A stretch of DNA of 35,935 nucleotides from positions 1-35,935 of IMG/VR virus record IMGVR_UViG_3300028412_000013; one strand, written 5' to 3'. The notes under the pieces were generated by a model, which was not told the origin of the DNA, ran no database searches, and was given only the letters and a program-made list of their open reading frames with translations. The translations under genes were made by a program, and so were the position numbers. Source of the DNA: a virus. Shown in pieces: positions 30,265 to 35,935 of the stretch. Each line of letters begins with the position of its first letter. Position 1 is the stretch's first letter.

Positions 30265-30577
30265 GATCCATAGGATTTTCTAGTGCGGTAAAATGTAACA
30301 TACCGCGCAGGTCGTAAACAGATTCCTCTTTGCCAGGATCCTTAAGATAATCTAGAAGGGCGCAGACCAAAAATATATCTTCTCCTATGGTATCTACCGT
30401 GTGAGAATAGGCTTGGTCTTCGCCATCTACAGATTCTAAAAAGCCTTTGAAGGCGATAAGGAGTGATTTCTGTACTGTGGCAGGGCCTTCGTGTAGGTTG
30501 TAGAACTCTGTGAGGACTAAATCCCTAATTTCTTGTTTTTGCTCGTCTGTGAGTGGTTGTTTCTTTTCGTTGGACAT
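30257..30577 (-). CDS. Acidic early protein, unrecognised
   Basis: A protein of 106 residues, strongly acidic (LTDEQKQEIRDLVLTEFYNL; SVDGEDQAYSHTVDTIGEDI; DYLKDPGKEESVYDLRGML), helical, with no membrane segment. It is the first gene of the right early operon and follows a leader of over 100 bases with a closing stem. Small acidic early proteins are sometimes inhibitors of host or defence proteins or DNA mimics; that is only a possibility here. Confidence 0.6.
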   Translation of the reverse strand: MSNEKKQPLTDEQKQEIRDLVLTEFYNLHEGPATVQKSLLIAFKGFLESVDGEDQAYSHTVDTIGEDIFLVCALLDYLKDPGKEESVYDLRGMLHFTALENPMDHV

Positions 30578-30596
30578 AACTTTTAAGATTTAAAGA

Positions 30597-30664
30597 CCCG
30601 AGAGTGGTGTCCAACAAAAAGAAACTTCTTGAAATGGCCAGACTTACACTGGTGCTCTCTCGGG
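30597..30664 (-). ncRNA. Structured leader RNA of the right early operon (candidate)
   Basis: CCCGAGAG (30597-30604) pairs with CTCTCGGG (30657-30664), an 8-bp closing stem around 52 bases. On the minus strand the interior can form CCAG-TGTAAGT-CTGG and an AAGA-AGTT-TCTT hairpin, a possible three-way junction. It lies between the promoter at 30715 and the start at 30577. No T-run follows, so it is not a terminator. Confidence 0.4.
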
Positions 30665-30714
30665 ATAAGATTAAAAAAAGGTTCATTTGTATTGATTCTA
30701 ATTATTGGACAATA

Positions 30715-30768
30715 CAAACATATAACAAATATTTGAATACGTAAGTTAAACGCAAGTAAAACGTAAAA
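30715..30768 (-). promoter_or_regulatory. Right early promoter with three 11-bp boxes upstream
   Basis: The minus strand has TATGTTTG (30722-30715), identical to the -7 at 18296-18289. Three tandem 11-bp boxes lie upstream (30736-30768; TTTTACGTTTT, ACTTGCGTTTA, ACTTACGTATT), about 13 bases from the -7, an activator-like position. At 18249-18292 the boxes instead lie on or downstream of the -7, a repressor-like position. Confidence 0.6.
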
Positions 30769-30776
30769 GATTTATT

Positions 30777-31220
30777 TTACCAATCGTCTACAGTTTCAAT
30801 ATTCGAAATAATTAAGGGTAATTCCTCATTAATGAAGCCTACCCATTTGCCTGTAGATCTTTTCTTAAGGGTTTCTATAGCTACAGAGCCATAGCGGACA
30901 TCTTTTACCTTAAAATTGTTAACTAAAAGCTTATACCTATTCTCTTTAAATTCTAGAAGTAAGTTGTAATGCACTTCCATTGCAGAGCCAAAAATCATTT
31001 TAGTGACAAAATTGTCTGCCTTTATAAAATCTGTACCACTTTCTATATTGGTATAGTTAAGCTTTCTAAGCTGAGTTAGAAATAAATCGATCTTTGCTGG
31101 TTTTTCTACATCTAGATCTTTAACGTGAGAATACTCGTAAAGGTTTATCTCCTGGTTTAGTTTTACCTCCTGTGAATAAAGGTTTGCTGTAATTAAAAGT
31201 AAAATGATAGTAGCTTTCAT
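30777..31220 (-). CDS. Secreted DUF4468-like protein (lysogenic cargo candidate)
   Basis: A protein of 147 residues with a typical signal peptide (MKATIILLLITANLYSQ, cleavage likely after LYS). The mature part is alpha/beta with YNLLLEFKENRYKLLVNNFK, which resembles DUF4468, a Bacteroidota family with a TBP-like fold found in exported proteins. It would act in the periplasm. It has its own TACATTTG -7 and a palindrome before the start, and interrupts the run of phage genes, as morons do. Possible roles are lysogenic conversion or blocking superinfection; neither is shown. Confidence 0.65.
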   Translation of the reverse strand: MKATIILLLITANLYSQEVKLNQEINLYEYSHVKDLDVEKPAKIDLFLTQLRKLNYTNIESGTDFIKADNFVTKMIFGSAMEVHYNLLLEFKENRYKLLVNNFKVKDVRYGSVAIETLKKRSTGKWVGFINEELPLIISNIETVDDW

Positions 31221-31229
31221 AAAAAATTA

Positions 31230-31254
31230 AGGTTTAAGTTAAACCTCAAATGTA
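31230..31254 (-). promoter_or_regulatory. Cargo gene promoter with palindromic operator
   Basis: TACATTTG (minus, 31254-31247), a perfect TAnnTTTG, is followed directly by AGGTTTAACTTAAACCT, a 17-base perfect palindrome around one base, which ends ten bases before the start. An operator covering the transcription start would give repression. Confidence 0.6.
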
Positions 31255-31279
31255 TGCCTAAAAAAACAAATATAAAACC

Positions 31280-31591
31280 CTAGATATCTGTGGTAGGAAT
31301 GGCATCAGCTTCCAAAATGCAGAGCAAAGCAGAAACATAAAGCCTTTGGGAAAGAAAAGCGATGGCATTTTCTTTGTCCTGCTTTTTGGGATCTTTTACT
31401 TGTTTGGCTTGCACCAGTGTAGAATTGTTAATCTTTTGTAGGGCCTCCTGTACGGTTATGTGGTTGCTTTCCATGACTTGGCGCAATGTCTTAATGTAAG
31501 GTTTTATAACCTCTGAGTAATTGCTGGCGTACCGCTTTTTGATGTCGAGATGTACTGCGATAAATTCTAAACTAGCTTGAGTAGTGATCAT
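31280..31591 (-). CDS. Unrecognised helical protein at the end of the neck/tail-completion cluster
   Basis: A protein of 103 residues. The N-terminal half (FIAVHLDIKKRYASNYSEVI, TLRQVMESNHITVQEALQKI) and the C-terminal half (AIAFLSQRLYVSALLCILEA) are helical. There is no clear membrane segment, though the last helix is hydrophobic. It lies 13 bases after the neighbouring neck-type gene. Possible roles are assembly factor or connector; unrecognised. Confidence 0.5.
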   Translation of the reverse strand: MITTQASLEFIAVHLDIKKRYASNYSEVIKPYIKTLRQVMESNHITVQEALQKINNSTLVQAKQVKDPKKQDKENAIAFLSQRLYVSALLCILEADAIPTTDI

Positions 31592-31604
31592 AATTCAAAT
31601 ATAA

Positions 31605-31973
31605 CTATATTTTAAGATTGTGAAGCTTCATGAGCTCCTCTTTGGTTTCTTGAGTGAATCCATAAGAAAGCCGTCCTATTATATTGTTGGCATAGCCAAA
31701 AAGAATAGTATTGTGGACCTTGTAATTCTTCTTTTTTATCTTTCCCTTTTGGGTCTGTCGAGACTTCATGTCTATAAACCTATTGGTCATAGGAAAACTA
31801 TATGCCAGTGTGTTATCTCTTACCACAAAGCTTCTTCCCCTATTGGTTTGGTTGGAAAAACCAGACATGTTGCTACCTATTTCAGAATTAATATCCTGCC
31901 CCTCCTCTTCTAAAACTTGAGAAATAAACTTGCCTTCTAGCACTTTACCTAGGTTTGTCTTTCGATCTATCAT
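31605..31973 (-). CDS. Neck / head-tail connection protein (gp10-like by context)
   Basis: A protein of 122 residues. The end has the pattern TNRFIDMKSRQTQKGKIKKK, VHNTILFGYANNIIGRLSYG, FTQETKEELMKLH, which I associate with small neck/minor-tail proteins of Bacteroidota phages. A basic middle stretch (KGKIKKKNYK) might contact DNA or acidic virion parts. It is coupled to the upstream tail-completion-like gene by a 4-base overlap. The role in head-tail joining is inferred from its place after the portal. Confidence 0.5.
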   Translation of the reverse strand: MIDRKTNLGKVLEGKFISQVLEEEGQDINSEIGSNMSGFSNQTNRGRSFVVRDNTLAYSFPMTNRFIDMKSRQTQKGKIKKKNYKVHNTILFGYANNIIGRLSYGFTQETKEELMKLHNLKI

Positions 31974-32470
31974 TGCAGTTTAATCTTAAAGTTTATAGAC
32001 CAACCCACGTAGGTCTTCATCATACTTACTGGTGTTTTCTGGATGGACTTTACCTCTAGATGACTCATAAGGTAACACGCCACATCCTCGTCTGGTAAGG
32101 TGTCATCTTCTGTAGAGAATGTATAGGTAAGCCCATATGTCCCTTCTTTATGCCACTGCATCATTAAATCTAGCTGGTAAGCAAGATTGTATAGCGTGTT
32201 TTTGATTTGCATTTCTTGTTTAAGAGTAATGCGGTCTGATATCTTTTTTACAATAAGAAATTGCATGTACGCAACATCTTGCCACTGGTCTTGGCTTCCT
32301 TCTTTTGGAATTTCTGGTTCCACAATAAAAAAACCTATATCAGCTTCAGAAAAAGCCTTTAGGTGTTCCAATATTTGTGAATCGTCTGATACGACATCAA
32401 AAACACTAAGACTTGGGAAGTCTTGCTGGAGCATTAGTCCATAAGTATAAAGTTGGATAAGTAAATTCAT
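31970..32470 (-). CDS. Tail-completion / tail-terminator-like protein
   Basis: A protein of 166 residues. The layout fits small tail terminator proteins: N-terminal helix and strand (LIQLYTYGLMLQQDFPSLSV), central helix (SDRITLKQEMQIKNTLYNLA, YQLDLMMQWHKE) and C-terminal strands ending in YVGWSINFKIKLQ. Terminator proteins cap the tail tube before joining the head. Overlaps on both sides (1 base upstream, 4 downstream) show it is translated with its neighbours. The family call is by size, fold impression and position only. Confidence 0.5.
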   Translation of the reverse strand: MNLLIQLYTYGLMLQQDFPSLSVFDVVSDDSQILEHLKAFSEADIGFFIVEPEIPKEGSQDQWQDVAYMQFLIVKKISDRITLKQEMQIKNTLYNLAYQLDLMMQWHKEGTYGLTYTFSTEDDTLPDEDVACYLMSHLEVKSIQKTPVSMMKTYVGWSINFKIKLQ

Positions 32471-33342
32471 TATTTCTTAGATTTTTGCTTTCGCTGTTGC
32501 TCTTCTTGTTGCTTTTCACTCTCCAGGTCCCTTACTTTAATATCGTACATCCTAGCAAAGATATCCCACATATTTGAGTCTCTTACTTGGTTGTATGTTC
32601 CAAAAACACCACTTTCTGCCAAAACAAAAGCAGTAGACTTCATCCCTATACTTGGGTAAGAGGTGTATTTTTTATAATTTTTTGGTTTAAGAAATAAAAT
32701 GGATAAATCGCACAAATTACCCTCTATCATAATCATAGAGTTATTAATGATTTGTTGGAAAGTAGTAAATACAAGGTAGGCGCCATACACGTAGCCAAAA
32801 AAGTTCTTCTTAAGTTCTTTGGCGATTTTGGGAGTGTTTTTGGAATTATAAGCGCCCTTAATATAAAGGGTAGCACAGAGATCATAGAGCAATTGAGTGT
32901 CTGGATCTTCTATGAAGTTTCCGAAAATGTCCAAGGCATCTAGGTACTGGCCAAAGGTCATATTTGCAAAATTATCTTCAGGGCCTTTAAGTTTTCCTTT
33001 AAGGACAGGGATGTGCTTCATGGGATTGCCCCTAAACTCTTGCCGAAGCTGTATCTTGTCATCTTCCAGATGTTCAAAAAAAGAATCTACCAAAACCGAT
33101 AGTTGATAGATATTGGTATTCATGTTATCCCTATCTAAAGTATTCAGCTTAGTGTTTTTGCCAACCTCTAGGTTAAGAAGCTTATAGACTGAGTTGTATC
33201 GCATTTGCTCATAGGTGATCTGTTTGTTTTGATACTGAAAGAACAAAAAGGCCATGTGGGCAAATTGATCATTATCACATTCGCCTAAATGCTGGGGCAT
33301 GTATAGCCTTTTCTTTCTCTCTGGAATGTCTATTTCGTGCAT
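32470..33342 (-). CDS. Conserved-looking Bacteroidota phage protein of the neck/tail cluster
   Basis: A protein of 290 residues, largely helical. Notable are an N-terminal PQHLGECDNDQFAHMAFLFF, then QYQNKQITYEQMRYNSVYKL, NIYQLSVLVDSFFEHLEDDK and GPEDNFANMTFGQYLDALDI. The C-terminus is a charged coiled coil (DLESEKQQEEQQRKQKSKK). The pattern IPExxxxYxPxHLxECxxxQF recalls a protein I have met in Flavobacterium-type phages, but I cannot name a function. It may be an assembly protein of the tail or neck. It directly follows the 100-residue gene without a gap. Confidence 0.5.
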   Translation of the reverse strand: MHEIDIPERKKRLYMPQHLGECDNDQFAHMAFLFFQYQNKQITYEQMRYNSVYKLLNLEVGKNTKLNTLDRDNMNTNIYQLSVLVDSFFEHLEDDKIQLRQEFRGNPMKHIPVLKGKLKGPEDNFANMTFGQYLDALDIFGNFIEDPDTQLLYDLCATLYIKGAYNSKNTPKIAKELKKNFFGYVYGAYLVFTTFQQIINNSMIMIEGNLCDLSILFLKPKNYKKYTSYPSIGMKSTAFVLAESGVFGTYNQVRDSNMWDIFARMYDIKVRDLESEKQQEEQQRKQKSKK

Positions 33343-33645
33343 CTATTTCCAGTTTAGACTTCTTGTTAAGATAATGTTGTTCTGTATCATTTCTTTGCTG
33401 AAATGCTTGTTGACATAATTGAAAATAAGTTGTTTGTTATGGCCTTTTACTGGTATGTATTTTGACTTTTTACTAAAGCTGATGCCAAAGGCCTTGTTGA
33501 GTTGGTTGGAAATTTCTTTTTTAAGCTTGTAGCGATTACGTGTAGAATCGATAGCTGCTTTTTCTAGCTTAAGGTTAAGCTTATCTATTTTGTTCCCAAA
33601 AAGATAGAACCAAAAGCTTTTTAAGTAATAAGCAAAGTATTTCAT
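33343..33645 (-). CDS. Small basic protein between neck genes, unrecognised
   Basis: A protein of 100 residues, basic (KLKKEISNQLNKAFGISFSK, KSKYIPVKGHNKQLI). It has an aromatic N-terminal stretch (YFAYYLKSFWFYLFGN) which is not long enough for a clear membrane span. It could attach to DNA or membrane. It fills the gap between two neck-type genes with 10 bases on one side and none on the other. Unknown function. Confidence 0.5.
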   Translation of the reverse strand: MKYFAYYLKSFWFYLFGNKIDKLNLKLEKAAIDSTRNRYKLKKEISNQLNKAFGISFSKKSKYIPVKGHNKQLIFNYVNKHFSKEMIQNNIILTRSLNWK

Positions 33646-33655
33646 AAGGGTATAA

Positions 33656-34702
33656 TTAAACAGTAAATGATTTATCGTCGTCGTTGTGTTGGACTTCGGT
33701 TCTTAGGTGGAAATCCTCCATATTGGTGACTTCTTGTTGGTTGTCTACGTTAAGCTCTGCTATTTTATTCTGAATAAGGATAAGAACATCTTCACCATCT
33801 TTAGTGAACTCTTGTGCTACCAATTGTGTTTCAAGATTTTCAGGAGTCTTGCGTGCTTTATTTGTATTACGATCACCAACATAAGACTGCAAAAGACCTT
33901 CTGGAAATAAGGTGACTTTTAGCCTTTTCATAGCCCAAGCCATGGAAAAATAAACGCAAGCCTCTTCGGTAAGTTTCAAAACTTCTTCCTCCAAAGGCTC
34001 AAGAGTAATGGTATCGACTTCGCCTTCGCCATTTAGCTCTGGAGCTTCTCCTGGATAATACTCTAGATCTTGTACTTCAGACTGTTGGAGGTAAGCCTTA
34101 AGCTTAAGAAATAACTGCTGTCCAATAATGGGGTGGATGTGTTTTCGCTCTGCTTGCTTAAGACCTGGTTCTAGCTTAAGCAAAAGCAATCTGGAATTAA
34201 CAGGAAAATGATCATCAAAAATGGTTGTGCTATGTACAAAAAGACTTCGCATCTTCTTGTATGTATCAGACTGTTGCCATACATTGAATTTATTTAAGAA
34301 GAAAATAAGGTTATCGAACTCTCTGTAGTAACCACGCTCTAAGTTTTCATTATCCCTATTTATCATCCACTCAAAAGGGTTGGACTCATCCTCTTTTTTG
34401 GTCATTTTACGACCATTGTTTCCATGCCTCAAATCACTAGATGGAGCATATAACTTGTAAGCATATAAAAGTATTGGCATTCGGAAATGATATAAAATAT
34501 CATTCTCTAGAGCTGTTATTTCTTCACTTTCAAAAGCCTTAATAGCTAAAGCAAAAGTTTCGCTCCCTATCACCTTTACTATCTCCTTTTGTGCAGATAT
34601 AATGTGAGGCTTCATATAGATGTACTTGATATCTCTATCCAAAAACGGAAGAAACTCTTCTATATAGGTTGGGAATTCTGTGGATTTGAATATAAGTTTC
34701 AT
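33656..34702 (-). CDS. Neck/adaptor protein downstream of portal (DUF6712-like)
   Basis: A protein of 348 residues, helical. It includes FPTYIEEFLPFLDRDIKYIY, SETFALAIKAFESEEITAL and LKQAERKHIHPIIGQQLFLK, then a long helical end (EEVLKLTEEACVYFSMAWAM, KRLKVTLFPEGLLQSYVGDR). This resembles, in size and composition, proteins annotated DUF6712 in Bacteroidota prophages, which usually sit one gene after the portal; the assignment is from memory. It begins one base after the portal stop. An adaptor ring or head-completion role follows from position. Confidence 0.55.
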   Translation of the reverse strand: MKLIFKSTEFPTYIEEFLPFLDRDIKYIYMKPHIISAQKEIVKVIGSETFALAIKAFESEEITALENDILYHFRMPILLYAYKLYAPSSDLRHGNNGRKMTKKEDESNPFEWMINRDNENLERGYYREFDNLIFFLNKFNVWQQSDTYKKMRSLFVHSTTIFDDHFPVNSRLLLLKLEPGLKQAERKHIHPIIGQQLFLKLKAYLQQSEVQDLEYYPGEAPELNGEGEVDTITLEPLEEEVLKLTEEACVYFSMAWAMKRLKVTLFPEGLLQSYVGDRNTNKARKTPENLETQLVAQEFTKDGEDVLILIQNKIAELNVDNQQEVTNMEDFHLRTEVQHNDDDKSFTV

Positions 34703-34703
34703 A

Positions 34704-35935
34704 TTATATATTTTCTTTTAATCTGTCACCAGAGTGGATTTCCTCTTCTGCCTTGGCTGCCATGTGGTAGAATCCTACCCTAAGATTCTTGTTTGGGAAA
34801 TTAGCTTTCAGAGCATAGTTTAAAGGTTTGGTTATAATCTTTTCTGGAATAGAAATACCCGTGGCTAGATAGTTCTTGAGGGCGTATAGTTGTTCAGAAC
34901 CAGAATTACTCCTAGCAGATTCATTAATATTTCCTAGTGCACCATGCAATCCTATCCCTGAAGATACAGCCCTGTCTGCTCTATCTGATATTTTAATTTG
35001 GCTTTCAATGAATTCTTTTATGTTCTGGTCGATAGATTTTATCTTCCATCCTGTCTCTGTGAGGTTAATGCCATCAACTTCCATTACAGATTCTGTATGA
35101 AGGAACTTACCTACATTTTTATCTCCAGCTAATACTTTACCAATTTTCCCGAAAAACTCTTGCTTCCATTTTGTAAAGTACTCCTCCTTAAAGGTCTTTT
35201 TCTCTTCGACAAATTGTTCTTTCATTTGCTCTTTCTTATTCGCCCAAAATGCACCAGGACTTTCTATGTGGTACTTAATGTTAAGAGAATTATCTGAAAA
35301 GGCTTTCAATAAGAAAGGGATAGCAGTGGCACGACGGATCCATTCTAGTGATCCATATATGTCCGGCACTGTATAATAGTCCTGGCAAAAGGAATACATT
35401 GAGGAATAATAAGCAGATATCCTATGAGCGAATGGATTTTTAAAATCAAACAACCTATAGGCTTGGTAGTTCTTAACTGAGTTAATATGGTGGAAACCCC
35501 AATCTGTGACCACACAATGGGTAGCGTCTAGCTCATTGATGTTGGTATCTACAACGGCAAGGCGTGATCTATCTGCCTTGCAATGCTCAAGCTTAAGAAA
35601 TTTTGGCCTTCCTATCCTGCCTCCTCTACCTTGGATGAACTTAGTAAAGCCGCTTTCTATATGGTTGTAGTCTACAATCTGCTTCATGAGATAGGACTCA
35701 TAGTCCCATGACTCTAGCCACTGCATTACTTCTTCGTCTTCTGTCCATTCTCTTACATATACACCCTTCACTACTTTATCAACATAAAGTTGTGGTCCTT
35801 GTCCATATACAAGGTCTCTCTTCTTGGCAAGTAGTCCAGGAGCTGTTGGGTTGTTGGCTATAATGTTCTTGATCTGGGTAGGTAGATCGTTATAATCACC
35901 GTAAGGAAATATCCTGTAGCCACCTATGTGTGCCC
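34704..35935 (-). CDS. Portal protein, C-terminal 409 residues (cut by window edge)
   Basis: The frame is open to the right edge; a GTG at 35771 is only an internal codon. The visible N-terminal part (GGYRIFPYGDYNDLPTQIKN, NPTAPGLLAKKRDLVYGQGP) has the typical portal signature in which a G-x-x-N-x-LP stretch precedes a segment that lets new units be added and then a YGxG loop. The middle (NPFAHRISAYYSSMYSFCQD) and C-terminus (SGIGLHGALGNINESARSNS, ITKPLNYALKANFPNKNLRV) also fit portal crown/wing parts. Portals are ring-shaped DNA channels at the head vertex. It starts the neck cluster. The missing N-terminus is estimated at 30-60 residues. Confidence 0.75.
   Translation of the reverse strand, partial: AHIGGYRIFPYGDYNDLPTQIKNIIANNPTAPGLLAKKRDLVYGQGPQLYVDKVVKGVYVREWTEDEEVMQWLESWDYESYLMKQIVDYNHIESGFTKFIQGRGGRIGRPKFLKLEHCKADRSRLAVVDTNINELDATHCVVTDWGFHHINSVKNYQAYRLFDFKNPFAHRISAYYSSMYSFCQDYYTVPDIYGSLEWIRRATAIPFLLKAFSDNSLNIKYHIESPGAFWANKKEQMKEQFVEEKKTFKEEYFTKWKQEFFGKIGKVLAGDKNVGKFLHTESVMEVDGINLTETGWKIKSIDQNIKEFIESQIKISDRADRAVSSGIGLHGALGNINESARSNSGSEQLYALKNYLATGISIPEKIITKPLNYALKANFPNKNLRVGFYHMAAKAEEEIHSGDRLKENI

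Noticed and set aside
30525-30686. A 53-codon minus-strand frame (MNLFLILSRESTSVSLAIS) in the leader of the right early operon
   Set aside because: It crosses the structured leader and overlaps the first gene in another frame; Ser/Thr/Arg-rich composition; the hairpin explains the sequence better. A leader peptide cannot be fully excluded.
1-35935. Direct circular closure of the window, which would read the left-edge gene in frame into the portal gene
   Set aside because: The frame match has a one-in-three chance. Closing it would leave the phage without a large terminase and fuse a packaging protein to the portal. A missing segment is more likely.

Overview
This window is almost wall to wall phage. 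It reads as a temperate, siphovirus-type phage of a Bacteroidota host, most likely a member of the Flavobacteriia. The evidence is AT-rich DNA, promoters with the Bacteroidota -7 element TAnnTTTG, few recognisable Shine-Dalgarno sites, and Bacteroidota-style phage families: a phage-type SAM-like integrase, a BACON-like tail protein, a KilA-N protein, a LuxR-HTH protein and a primase with a degenerate CHC2 finger. No host housekeeping gene, tRNA, rRNA, CRISPR array or insertion sequence was seen.

Layout. All genes except two run leftwards on the minus strand. From right to left: a portal protein cut by the right edge, then neck and tail-completion genes (35935-31280); a secreted cargo gene with its own promoter (30777-31220); a right early/regulatory operon with KilA-N and DnaA-domain-IV-like genes (30577-28201); a tail operon with tape measure and two distal tail proteins (28102-20076). 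A short plus-strand island follows with a CI-like repressor and a tyrosine integrase (18379-20079). Then come a left early operon (18211-13318) ending in a large primase-helicase; an iteron array that is a good origin candidate (13117-13315); tail tip, receptor-binding and lysis genes (13068-6360); the head operon with protease and capsid (6184-2198); a gene pair linked by a probable -1 frameshift (2079-1097); and PLD-like and small-terminase genes running off the left edge. The large terminase is absent. It should lie between the left and right edges, which fits a circular or circularly permuted genome opened inside its packaging module.

Control. Three signal classes explain much of the layout. 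(1) Four identical late-promoter-like elements, TGTCACAC-N20-CAnnTTTG, sit just upstream of the frameshifted gene pair, the head operon, the lysis cassette and the tape measure; two are directly preceded by a hairpin terminator. (2) A dyad, ACTACATATGTCGC, occurs perfectly twice and in half-conserved form twice beside the repressor, usually within a promoter-like context. (3) Tandem 11-bp boxes (A[CT]TT[AG]CGTnnn) lie at both early control regions. A further pair of hairpins with covarying stems, one in the leader and one inside the reading frame of the KilA-N gene, suggests RNA- or DNA-level autoregulation.

The most noteworthy findings are the phage-specific late promoter class, the A9 frameshift site, the covarying hairpin pair, the shared early operator code and the iteron origin. 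All functional statements are read from sequence patterns and remembered family features; no database search was run.
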